From positions 6,138,001 to 6,202,000 of the forward strand of contig JAGPXD010000001.1 in the NCBI GenBank assembly GCA_020746995.1: a stretch of DNA of 64,000 nucleotides, written 5' to 3'. Within the stretch, counting starts at the first letter, position 1, and each line of letters opens with the position of its first letter. The position numbers and the translations under genes are program-made. This stretch comes from Plectosphaerella cucumerina. Taxonomy: Eukaryota > Ascomycota > Sordariomycetes > Glomerellales > Plectosphaerellaceae. Below the pieces are notes generated by a model that worked only from the letters and a program-made list of their open reading frames with translations, was not told where the DNA came from and did no database searches. This document shows, in pieces, positions 10,927 to 21,095 of the stretch.

Positions 10927-12807
10927 TCATGCCGCCGCCGTGTTGTCGCCGACGACATCAGCTGAGATCTCCTCGCGCACCTTGCGGCACCACTTGAAGA
11001 TGGCATCCTCAAAGTCGGCCCATACGCCGGGCCCCGTGTTATAGACGATGCCGAGGGGGTCGATGCGCAGCTGCGTCTCCCAGCGCAGCTCAGCCGCCTT
11101 GACCCAGTAGCGCAGGTTGTCGGCGCAGCGGTAGGGCTTCTCCGTGTCCTCGTGGAAGGTGGTGATGCCTCCGAAGCGGCGCTTTGAGCGGCGGACGGCG
11201 GCGTTGTGGAGTTTGACGAGACGCAGGCCGTTCCGGAAGGCGAGGAGGAAGGGCGTCTCGCCTGCAGGCCCTGGGGCGTCCGGTTCCCCAGAGCCTTGCC
11301 TTGAGGGTGTGTACTCTGGCAGAGGGTCTAGCGCGAGGCCGGCCTCAAGGGAGGCAAGGAAGGCGAGCTCGCGCTCGACCTCACGACCGGCCCAGTCGCC
11401 TGACAGCCACGTCCAGCCCTCGCGCTCGGCGCGCTCCTTTCGCTCGAGGGCGGCCTCCTCGCTCAGCATGGCGAAAAGACTGCGCAGCCAGGCGTCGAGG
11501 CCGTCGATCTCGTCGGGGCGCATGCCGCCGGCCCAGCGCCGGGTCGCCATCTGCTTGAGGGTCTCCATGACGGCGAAGAGCTCTTGACGGACCTGTCGCT
11601 CGGGCTTGATGGCGTCGAGGCGCTCGGGGTGCTCGTGGGCTGTGTAGTACATTTTTGCGGCGCGGATGGCGAGCGTCATGACGTCGAGGATGTGCATGCC
11701 CTGGATCTCGAACCAGCCCTGGGACTTGGACTGGTGTCTTGCATGGTGGCTGCTCCTGGGCCGCGGTGATTCTGTTGCCGATGCCGGCCGGCGGCGGGGT
11801 GATGGCGTCTCGGGTGACCCGTCGTCATCGGCTTGTTGTGTGGCAGCGTTCCTAACGTTCTCTAGGGCGTCGGAGGCGTTCTGTAGAGAAGTCGACAGCT
11901 CGGACTTGAGCTCCTCTATCGTCGGGGGCCGGGCCAGAGGCTTCTCGCGGTGAATGTAGGTGCTAGCGGTCGGGGGCAGCATGTCGGGATCTGGTTCGTC
12001 ATAGTCATCTGAGTCGTAGGGGCCATCATCGTAGTCGTCGACGTCGACCGGCGAACCGACCAGAGGCCCGGCGGCGAAGGTGGACGAGGCGGCGAGATCG
12101 GGGCTGCTGCCCATGGAGGCATAAGATGAGTCTGCGTCAGAGGCGAGAATAGTAGGTGAGAGCATGGAAGCTCCAGGGGTGGCGGAGCCGGAGGGGTCGT
12201 CGACGAGGGAGGACAGATCGAGGGTGCCGCGGTTCTGCCTGTTCTTGCGCTGAAGCTGGGCGCCCTTGCCATCGAGGAGGCCGGTGCGGGCAAAGTAGTA
12301 CTGGAGATGTGCAATACTGCCGAGGCTCAGAACACTCTCCCTGGACTGGGCGCTGGCGGCAAATGTTGTGCCCTGAGGCCGCATGTACCCGCGGCGTCGA
12401 CTGGCGACGCGGGCGCCGTCTCGGTCGGTGAGAAGGCTGCAGGTTGACTGGCGGGACGAGGCAAAGCTGACGTCGGAGAGGCGGCCGTAGCTGGCGGAAG
12501 ACTGGCGCGAGAAGCCGTCGCTGCTGCTGCGGCCGAGCGAGTTCCGAGGGGCGAAGTCTGTGCCAGAACCGTGGGACATGTCGGAGGCCGTGGATAGGCA
12601 GCGGGAGAGCTCGGGGACGGGGCCGATGGCGCGGGTTGGTGCGAGGTCGGGCGAGGGCGACTCGCACCGGACGGAGGGCGGCGCCTGCTGTTGTGCGGCC
12701 ATGGCCATGGCTTTCAGGCCGGTATATGCGGGTGGAAGGTGGTACGCGATGGACTCGGGGGAGGGGAGGCGGGGGAGGTCGTGACGCTCTCTCTCTCGAG
12801 CTCTCAC
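10927..12807 (-). CDS. Conserved fungal protein of unknown function, Ser-rich N-terminus
   Basis: One uninterrupted frame of 626 residues. The first 200 residues are low-complexity and Ser/Arg-rich with many possible phosphosites (SRQSSASYGRLSDVSFASS). A short acidic run (DVDDYDDGPYDSDDYDEPD) precedes residues 290-340. From about residue 360 the sequence becomes ordered and helical, with MHILDVMTLAIRAAKMYYTA, then TFHEDTEKPYRCADNLRYWV and LRYWVKAAELRWETQLRID near the end. That C-terminal half looks like a real folded domain, but I cannot name it. A later start at MAMAAQQQ is possible. The upstream 800 bp are rich in purines on the plus strand, consistent with a pyrimidine-rich promoter/leader for this gene. 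Confidence 0.75.
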   Translation of the reverse strand: MRARERERHDLPRLPSPESIAYHLPPAYTGLKAMAMAAQQQAPPSVRCESPSPDLAPTRAIGPVPELSRCLSTASDMSHGSGTDFAPRNSLGRSSSDGFSRQSSASYGRLSDVSFASSRQSTCSLLTDRDGARVASRRRGYMRPQGTTFAASAQSRESVLSLGSIAHLQYYFARTGLLDGKGAQLQRKNRQNRGTLDLSSLVDDPSGSATPGASMLSPTILASDADSSYASMGSSPDLAASSTFAAGPLVGSPVDVDDYDDGPYDSDDYDEPDPDMLPPTASTYIHREKPLARPPTIEELKSELSTSLQNASDALENVRNAATQQADDDGSPETPSPRRRPASATESPRPRSSHHARHQSKSQGWFEIQGMHILDVMTLAIRAAKMYYTAHEHPERLDAIKPERQVRQELFAVMETLKQMATRRWAGGMRPDEIDGLDAWLRSLFAMLSEEAALERKERAEREGWTWLSGDWAGREVERELAFLASLEAGLALDPLPEYTPSRQGSGEPDAPGPAGETPFLLAFRNGLRLVKLHNAAVRRSKRRFGGITTFHEDTEKPYRCADNLRYWVKAAELRWETQLRIDPLGIVYNTGPGVWADFEDAIFKWCRKVREEISADVVGDNTAAA

Positions 12808-15300
12808 GAAGCCATGTGCCGTGAGGGAGCTAAGTCCGAGGAAAGGAGGTTCTTATGAGAAGGCGTCGGGAGGCTGACTGGCAGGGCGACCGAGTGGAAT
12901 GTTGATGTTTCAGGCTGTAGGCGGGGCGACAAGAGGGAGGAATTATTCGGCCATGTTGGGGGGCAACGGCGGGCGGGGGAGAGGCCTGAGGTGGGATGAG
13001 CCGTTCGTGGGGTGTCAAGGAGGCCTTGAAAGAGCGAGGAACAGAGGAGTTGTCGGGGATGTTTGTGGTCGAGGTACCGTGGTCAAAGGAGTGAAGCCAA
13101 AAGGGGGGATGTTGTCGTGATGATGCACGGGAAACAACACGGCGACTCGTGGACACGGGACAGGAGAGAGATGGACGGGGTCACGGTCGAAACAAAGGCG
13201 GCCGGCAACGTTCTCTACCGTTGGATTTCGGGGAGTCAGGCCAGGAACAGGTGCCCGCTGCCACTGCCAGCAGGCAAGCCAGGGCCAGAGAACCAGGACC
13301 CCTGGATCATTGTCAAATCGATAAACCGTCGCCTCCAATCATGGCGAGCCGGGCACCTGGAGACCAATGGGAGTGCCCGGGATAATGCCAGGGGGGAAGG
13401 CACGATGGAGGAAGGCCTTCTCCGCAGGGGGAACACGCAAGGAAGGCGGAAGGAGAAAGGGGAGGAGGGCAAGAGGGGCGGCGGGCCAATCTCATTTAAT
13501 CAGGCTGCTGGCCCTCACTGGTTGCACCTTGACGTGTCCCGGGTCGTTCGTCCAGGTTGATTTCCCGTGGTGGGGTCGTGTAGTCAACGCGCGACCGGCC
13601 CGCATCATGAAAGGGGCACGCGGCGGGGTGTACTCGTAGCCGAGGGAGGAAACAACGTCCGGTATGTCATCGGGGGCTTCAGTCTCGCAGTCTTGCAGCG
13701 TTTCTTCTCTTGGCCGCTCAGCGTACCTGGTTCTTCATTAATGTGTAGATTTCAGATACAATCGCACGGCCAGTGGCACCGAAACTCCGATCTGGCGATG
13801 ATATCAACGAGCGGGAGGTCCGCGAGCTGATGACATAATCATCAATGCCGAATCCGCTAGCCACAACACCCCATCAATTCCATCCCTCCCATCATCGCAC
13901 TCAACTTGAACTCCAGCATCTAGGCCGAGAAACGAACAAGTGAGCACACCGTCTGTACTGATCACAGACATTGACAACCGTGATATCAATATGATCATGG
14001 GCAAAGTCCCTCCCTCCGCGCAAATATCCAGTGCTAACAGTAGCTGGGCTGGCTGGCTACCTTACCTTCACGTCTCCCTGCCACTTGATGTCATCCGCAA
14101 TTGGTGATCATATTTCTCCTTCCAGGACTAAGACTTTCCATAAGTCACTTCCAGCTCGCTCGAGATGGTAGCCTCAGAGCTCCCCAAAAAGAAAGTAGCT
14201 GCCATTGACAGGGTAGTACCCTCTTGAAGCCGTCGGCAGTTAGAGGGTTACTGGAACGCCCCACAAGTTTACTCAACATACGATGATGGTGTACTCCATG
14301 TTATGTATTGCCGCGGTGGAATCTGGCGCCTCTGGTGTGTCCATGGCCATGGTCAGTCGCCCCATATGCTTCCTCGAACAGGAGATCGCCGAGGATGGCG
14401 AGAACCGCGATATCGGACTTGCAAACTGTTGCATTTTGTTGGACCAGCGTGACAAAGACGCTTGTACAACCGTGGACTCATCGAGGAAAGCGTAGACGGG
14501 GAGCTAGCTTCCGGAAGGCAGCGACAGCGCATGGTCATTGCGAAGGCATTGGTTAAGAGCCGGGCATCATGCTCCTCCGAAGCGAGAATGCCCTGGACAC
14601 CCAGTCAGAGAGGGTCGTGCAAAGTGCCCGCATAGCTACGGCGGCAGGCAGCCGTGTTACTGTTCCGTTGCTCACCGGCTGTTCATAGTGCGCCGATCGC
14701 ACCCTTGTGTTTTATGGAGGCGGCGGGTTGCATGAGGATCTGGTCAGCCAGAGTTGGATGTACGCGAAGATTTGCGAGACGCAAAGTTTCGGCATCTGAA
14801 CAAGACAAGGAGCCTTCACGCTGCAGGTGCAGAATAGACGGCAAGAGTTGTAGAATATCGCTTTGCCCCGTCTATTATAACCAGATCGATTGCTCTTAAG
14901 CATTGGGTGTTCAGCTCGGAGGATAAGTGAAGAACACCCCCCTCTATTAATGTCCCCTTCTATTAGTGTCTTGCTCGTGAGGGAAGAGGGCCTCATGACA
15001 AGTTGCTGCAATACGCCAACTCCAGGCTGCCCCAGGACTCTCTTGCCGTCGCCAGGAGCAGCGATGCAATCATGCCCGCTGGCAAGAAAAATGTACCTGC
15101 TCCATAACGCCGAATGCCACAGAGGCGTAGCATTCCGCCCAGAAAGCAAAGGAAGATAGTCCCAGACTAGCCGGCCGTTCCGTGTCCTGGGCTGTGTTGC
15201 TGACGACAATGACTTGTGTTGGATAATTCGAGATGTCCATAACCGACTTTTGTGTTCCCGGCGACCAAGAGATGTAATTCGCAGTGCCCTTGGGAGTTCC
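12808..15300. other. Gene-poor interval of about 2.5 kb
   Basis: The first part (to about 13640) is promoter-like sequence for the minus-strand gene ending at 10927. From 13.7 to 15.3 kb base composition is closer to even. Open frames such as 14712-15371 (-) have high Cys/Ser/Arg content and no recognisable motif. No transposon ends or tandem repeats are visible. Confidence 0.5.
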
Positions 15301-15533
15301 TCAGCGAACCTGCTTGCGGACAACACAATGGACGCATCTTGTCGTATAGCAGTACGGACAATTCTCGTCATTTACTGCGATGCTTGCCGTGCCGCACGTG
15401 CAGCAGATCCAGGTCCACACCGTCCTCTTTTTCTTCGAGGGCTTCGGGGGCTGTCGGAACTGTCAGCGTTGGTTCGGTGTAATTGCAAGGCTGCAAAGTG
15501 CAATTCGGTTGGGAGGGGCTCAATACCCACCAT
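15301..15533 (-). CDS. Small cysteine-rich zinc-ribbon protein, 50 residues, two exons
   Basis: Exon 1 is just the ATG at 15533-15531, directly followed by a GTGGGT donor. Intron 15530-15451 (80 bp) has a GCTGAC branch and CCGACAG acceptor, and exon 2 15450-15301 completes the frame. The product starts M-PPKPSKKKR, then WTWICCTCG, NCPYC and RCVHC, so seven Cys lie at residues 17, 18, 20, 32, 35, 40 and 43 as CxxC pairs. This is the pattern of a zinc ribbon. Short fungal proteins with a basic start, a W-x-CC-x-CG block and two later CxxC pairs are known to me only as unnamed hypotheticals. An ATTTAAA element at 15641-15648 lies about 110 bp upstream. Function is unknown; a nucleic-acid or protein-binding role is only a guess. 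Confidence 0.6.
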
Positions 15534-16672
15534 GTCGAAGAGAGGTCGACTGCGTAGGTACCAGCAGGTCGCCTTTTGCGAGCTGCGAATGAAAGTCAAC
15601 CCTGGTGAACGTGTTCCATCCAATTGGCTGCGAGACTGCTTTAAATACCTTCAATTGATTGAGGACAGGTCGATTCTGCCGTTTTTTGAGGGGCGCAACC
15701 GTCGGATCAATTTCGACCAGCGCCGCCCGGAGAATGATGGATGGAATGCGTTCAGGACAGCGAGTGCCACTGAGGTCGAGGAAACGGGCCGCACGGGCGC
15801 AGCCTCATCTCGGTACTTCAGGGGCTGATGACCACCCCCCGGGAGAAGCCTTGTCAGTTGTCACCCCAAGCAACCTGCTCTGGGCGACGAGGCAGGCCTC
15901 GAGCTGGCAGAAACAAGCTGTGCTGGAAATATGACAATGTGGGAATACAGCAGCACAAGGAAGCCGCAAGCCGCGATGATTTGGGCGCCGAGTGATGGCT
16001 AGGACGGGATCGAGGGAGAATGTGTCGCTGTGGGTTCGGTCTGGCCAGGGAGTCTGAGGCCATGGTCCCCCATGTGGCCGGGTCGGACGAATACACAGAT
16101 GTCGTGATGCCTGGGTATGAGAAGTTGTGCCATCTGGACAGGTAGGCACCTCGAGGTGGTACTCGCTCAAGTACAGCAAGTGACCAAGTGCTATATCTGA
16201 GTGCCATTCTCGTGGGGTCGACCCAGGTGGTGGAATTTACCCATCTTACTTGTTGGAAAACAGCACCGGTGGTGCGCTGCCTAGCTTTGGAGTGTATATA
16301 TTTTCAGCATATTTGCGCGGGGGTTGTTTCCATGTGTGATGTGAAGTAAATGGGAGGACATGACATTTCTATGGGCGGGCCGTCTGTTACTTAACATTCG
16401 CCTTTGATGTTGATGTGTCTCACTCTCCGTAGGCGTTTCGTGCCTCGCCAGTGGCCACTCACAGCGAGTCTGCGATCATGTGATTGGTGGACCAAGCACA
16501 CCAAGCTCGAGAGGTCTGAGCTCCGCGGAACAACCTGGCCCTTCACGTTCGCATGAATGTCGGGGTAGCCTGACTAGCCTCTCACCCACCACTTTCACCT
16601 TCCTGTTTCCCAGACAAGATATACGTCAAACCGTTTCCCTTTAACCGGCCGGTCGAAACTGAAGGCGCAATC
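15534..16672. other. Intergenic region between zinc-ribbon gene and MOB2
   Basis: It contains the presumed promoter of the small zinc-ribbon gene (CCAATTGG palindrome at 15620-15627, ATTTAAA at 15641-15648). On the other side it holds the MOB2 upstream region, with a TATATA at about 16295-16300. The minus frame 15805-16179 is open but has random-looking composition. Confidence 0.5.
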
Positions 16673-17631
16673 ATGACGGCCCTGGAAAACGACCCTGCCC
16701 CTCTGTGGCTGAATCCCGCCTATTCGAGGCAAATCGTCAAGGGCAACCTCATGACATTGAGCGCGAAGCCCAAGACAGTTGAGGAGGGGGAATGGGTGGC
16801 TCATCACGGCAAGCTACGTCCGGGTCCCACAACTGCAGACCGAAAACTGACGGACATTGTGCAAGCGCAGTCGTGGAGCACTATCGCCAGCTTTGGAATT
16901 TTGTGCGGGTGGTTCACGAGAAGGAGGAAAATGGTGACAGCATCTGCAACCCCAGGTCATGCCCGAAGATGTCTGCCGGCAGGTACGAAGAATGCCGCTT
17001 TCCGTCCCTCATGATGAAACGACTAATGGGAACCTGCAGCAACCATTCATACACATGGCTCAACAGTCGCTACCAACCTGTTGAGCTGCCGGCTGCCGAG
17101 TATATGACCCTCATGCAACGCTGGATAAGTGGCAAGATTAACGACCTGCGTCTCTTCCCGACGGACCCCAACACCGTCTCCTTCGCGAGCAATCCTGCCA
17201 TCACCACCACGAGCTCGGCCCAGGTCCTCCAGCAGGCCGCCGCCGCCGCCTCGGCCTCGCCGGCCGACGACCCCTCCGGCGGCCCCGTGGAAGAGGACTG
17301 GATAGGACGCCGCAGCGGATTCCCAAAGGACTTCCACGACATCTGCCGTACCATCTTCGTCCAGATGTTCCGGGTCTACGCGCACCTGTATCACAACCAC
17401 TTCGTCGAGCCGTTCTACCACCTGAACCTGGAGAAGCAGTTGAACAGCTGCTTCAGTCACTTCGCGATGACGGCGGCCGAGCTCAGGCTGCTAAAGGCGG
17501 AGGACTTTGAGCCGCTACAGGGCCTCGTGGACCTATGGGCGGCCATGGGAACATTCCCCACGGACAGCAAGGTGTACCAGTACGCCAACGTGACCAAGGG
17601 CAAGCAGGTACTGGACACTGCCGGGTTCTGA
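16673..17631 (+). CDS. MOB2-type kinase activator (Mob1/phocein family)
   Basis: Three exons (16673-16808, 16871-16982, 17040-17631) give 279 residues. MOB proteins bind and activate NDR/LATS kinases; in filamentous fungi MOB2 partners the COT1 kinase in polar growth. Motifs in order: WLNPAYSRQIVKGN, GEWVAHHVVEHYRQLWNFV, the first zinc ligands in CNPRSCPKMSAG, SYTWLNSRYQPVELPA, then FRVYAHLYHNHF with the zinc-binding His pair. A Ser/Ala-rich insert of about 40 residues (around residue 140) separates the halves. Intron 1 can only be spliced in frame with a GC donor (GCAAGC...GCGCAG); intron 2 is GTACGA...CTGCAG with a CTAAT branch. The frame is open upstream to 16574 behind a TTTCCCAG acceptor-like site, so an extra 5' exon is possible. 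MOB2 versus another MOB class is inferred. Confidence 0.8.
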
Positions 17632-20600
17632 GGGCGGGGGAGGGGAGTTGAACGGATGAGGGCTGGGAGTCCTCATCGTCATGGTTCTTCAGCGCTGGCG
17701 CAGACTGAAAGCGAGCCGCGGATATGGCGGGGGGACACCATATACACCGAGATATTCAAGATACACGGCATGCACGCCGAGAGTGTTGGACATGAACACA
17801 ATCCGTCACGTACATCCACCCCACGACGGAGCTCATGATCATTGGGCGGCGGTTGTGCGATTTTGGGATGCAGTTGACCATGCAGCTCTGGGAGTGAGAC
17901 GACAGTCTGCGATCTGCTTCACTGTCCGGAGGGAGTCTGGGGGATCCGGGCAAGCTGCTTCTCATCACTTCGAAGGGATGGATGAAGTTGTCGTACTCGC
18001 GCCCGTATTGAATTTGGAAGCTGGCGAGGTTCGGGTAGAAGAGATGCCGAGCATGGCAAGTCAGAATTCACAGAAGAATATATTGCGGGGGGTTGATACA
18101 GCAACAGACATGTCGCGGGTTCGAGACCTTTTAATGATGTCCGCCGTGAGGTTGTCAGTCGCCTTCTGGACTCCGTCTCTAGGCTGCCGGTGTGGACCAA
18201 TATTGTTTGCTGCAGACAAATATTGAACCAGATACAGCCCAAAAGGCTGTGACGTGCCATTGAAAGGGAGGAGGAAATTACAGCTCCCAAGGTCAGGCAG
18301 GTACGAGTGAAGGGAGTGTCGGCGATCATTTCGGGGGGAGGATCTAAGGGATGGAGGCACCGGAGAGCCTGGCGGAACATGGGAAGTTGCGACCCACTGT
18401 AGCCCTCCCCGGCGCCTCTCCAATGACATGGAGTGCAACTGCCACGGTCACACAACATCGTCAACAGAATGCAGTTTGCACAACCTCGTACTTCTTCCAA
18501 TGTCATGGTCCCTGGAATCGACGGCTCAATTTCTCTACACCGAGTGCGACATTCAGTAACACCCGCTGCATCCCGGTCAAGCGGCTGACACCCGGACGGC
18601 GCCGAGATCGGTTCCGTGACAACACCCTCGATGATGGCAGCCTTCCTCCCTCGTCACCTACAACCATCACCGTAGGGAACCCAAGATATCACATCTCACG
18701 AGACGCAATTTCGAAAGCCGGTCCGCTGGAGATACGCCTCTGTTCACTGACAAGGGGTGTTGAGGGGATGATGCAGCCGCAGACGATCTGGCGCGTCTGA
18801 TGCCTGTCATCATCGCCTATCCCTGCGGCGAACACCCCCTGTAGCCCGCTGGAGGCCACCGGGCAACGGGGATGCGCTGTGGAACCTTCAGCGCTCAGCT
18901 GGAGATCAGCAACCGGGGAGCCCCAGAACCCGGCCAAGCCTTGTGTGAGGCTGTGGGTGGGCGTCGACGAAGGGACGGACGGACGACATGTCCCGAGACC
19001 AGCACAACCAAAAACGCGACAACCCCAAACGAGTCTCTATCACGAGCTAGGTTTGAGAAGATGCACGCCTTGACGATCGGCAGTCTCGTCTCACCTTGTC
19101 GCGTCCGTCGAACCCAAAGCAGGGCGAAGATCTTTGTCGGGACGCGAGGACGCCTCCGTCCAAACGGCACTGGCCGCCCCTACCGGGCGGCTGCACGAGG
19201 TCCATCTCGGCTAGATTACCGGTCGGAGGCTTCTTTTGGGTCCAGTGAACTCCAATCCAGCACAGGCAGCCAGGAACCGATCCCTTGCGCCGCTGGTCGA
19301 TGGCACTGGCTGGTGATCCGGAATCCTTGCTCTGGTTGCTTCTCCCTTGGCGGGCGCCCGGGGCGAGCCACACTGCCACTACGCTGCTGCTATGCATCAG
19401 TCGGCGCGGCAGAAGAAACGATGGCCAGCAAATGGGCTCTTTTCCTCAGCTCTCGCGCTACGGGACGGCGACTTGGCGCTATCACGAGCAATCTGGTCAT
19501 TTTCCCCATTTGGCTTTTCCACCAGCACCACCCCCGCCGCTCCTTTCGATCGACCCCTGGGCCCTGGTCGCTCGCCGATGGAGGCGTCGCGATGACAGGC
19601 CGCCTGTTGCCTCCATCCCTCCCTCGAGAGAAACACTCCGTTGCTTTTCCACCAGTCCAAACAGCAATCATGGCGAGCTGATCGGCAACAGTCGAATCAA
19701 AAGACACACCACGCCGTCATTGATATTCGGCCATCGGTGCATCCGGGTCGAGGCCGCCAGCGCGGATCGGTGATCTTCCATTTACGCCAGGGGTAACGAA
19801 GGCATCGCGGCACGATCCACGGCCACCGTCTCGCCCGCTGGAGGTGCGGCAGGCCAGAAGAGAGGCTCAAAGTCCGTTCATCACATTTGTTTCCCGAAGC
19901 CGCCGCAGCCAGCCATCGTCTCCCCGGCCCCCTTCGAAAGCCTAGCCATATGTGGCCCTCGAAACGTGGTCGCCCGTCTGAGCGCTGCGCTGGGCGCTCC
20001 ACCCTCTCCGCTGCGTCGTGGGCAAGCGTTTGCCACACCTACAGTCCGTCTGTTGTTGTTGACCTTGGTCTGCGGAGGCCCTCGTTCGACCCTTCCTCGC
20101 CTTCGCCCTTGAATCATGTCATGCTGCTCCCCTCACGGCGGTCCACTGCCATCCAACGCCATGACTCTGCGAGTGCAACCCCAGAGGATTTTATCTTGCA
20201 ACGTGCATGGCCGCCGTTTGCCAAGCAAACAGCCAGTCGCCTGGGGACGGCTGGACGGGTAGAAGCATTGTCACCACTAAGCAGCATCCTTTTTTACCCC
20301 CCGCCGCGGGGTGTTTGACACTGCAAATCGCTGCCTTCTTGGGGCACCACATGTCTCCCATCTATCTGCCTTGCCTTGCGTCGCTTCATCTCCGCGTCTA
20401 AACCCCTGGCTCGGTTGTCAGCCCGTCCGTCGTCTCCTTGCCTACCACTTCTCATCCGCAGCTGGCGCACACAGGCACACCACCAAGGACCCCCCCTGAC
20501 CATGTCTGCCCCAGCCGCTACGCTGGTTAGTTCGGCGACCTATTCTTGCCTGGGTTACCTCTTCTTTTTCCAAAGCGGAGTCTGACCACTGTCCTGGGCG

Positions 20601-21095
20601 CACGGCGTCCCAGTCGCCCGCCATCGTCGCTAGACTCCGATCCGTCTCCATCGACCAAGGGCCCCGGTTCGCACTCCGGCGGCGGCTGTAACCCACCCCT
20701 CCTCCTGGGACGCCCCCAGGGGAGGGGCCTTTCTTGCCCTGAAGACTTGCGCTTGCCTTGCATCAAGGGTCTTGCCTTTTTGCTCGGGAACCGCGCCGTC
20801 GCTCTCCCTTTACCCACATCGTTTCTGTCTTAAGTCCTTTGTCTCTCCTCTCCGAACTTTTTCGTCCTTCCCTTCTGCTCGGGAATTCCGTTCTTTGCTG
20901 TAGTGCTCTTCAGAAACAGGTGTTGCGCGCCCCTCGACTTACACGACAGAGAGAGGGAGTCGACATCGTTTATGAGGGGGATGCCACTGAGCTTTTCAGA
21001 CTGACGAATATATGCCGTCATCCGATCTCGACCCTACCTCCGTTTGATCACACAAGCTTGCGGCGGGGTATGACCTGCTCCTGCTCATCGCCAAC
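17632..21095. other. Long gene-free interval, presumably promoter and leader of the next gene
   Basis: About 3.5 kb without a convincing gene. The 17.6-19.7 kb part has short frames of random composition on both strands. From about 19.8 to 21.1 kb the plus strand is pyrimidine-rich (CT-runs near 20790-20880), as is usual for fungal promoters and long leaders. This fits regulation or a long 5' UTR of the serine-rich gene starting at 21096. Confidence 0.5.
20502..20585 (+). other. Possible upstream ORF in the leader of the 21096 gene
   Basis: A 27-codon frame beginning ACCATGTCTGCC lies 0.6 kb upstream of the main ATG. The context of its ATG is good and a GTTAGT donor-like site follows after eight codons. 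It could be a translated uORF or the edge of a non-annotated leader exon; no conservation can be judged here. Confidence 0.25.

Noticed and set aside
14712..15371. 219-codon minus-strand open frame
   Set aside because: Composition is rich in Ser, Arg, Leu and Cys with no motif, and it overlaps exon 2 of the small zinc-ribbon gene in another frame.
15214..15828. 204-codon plus-strand open frame
   Set aside because: It runs antisense to the spliced zinc-ribbon gene and shows no domain; the spliced gene explains the sequence better.
13640..16600. Possible transposon relic or repeat-induced-mutation island
   Set aside because: No terminal repeats, no transposase or reverse-transcriptase motifs and no strong TpA bias seen by eye.
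18113..18128. GGGTTCGAGACC, similar to a tRNA B box
   Set aside because: No T-stem pairing, A box or acceptor stem can be built around it.
18872..19681. 269-codon plus-strand open frame
   Set aside because: Random-looking composition, rich in Arg and Ser, no motifs; antisense frames are equally open, as expected in GC-rich DNA.
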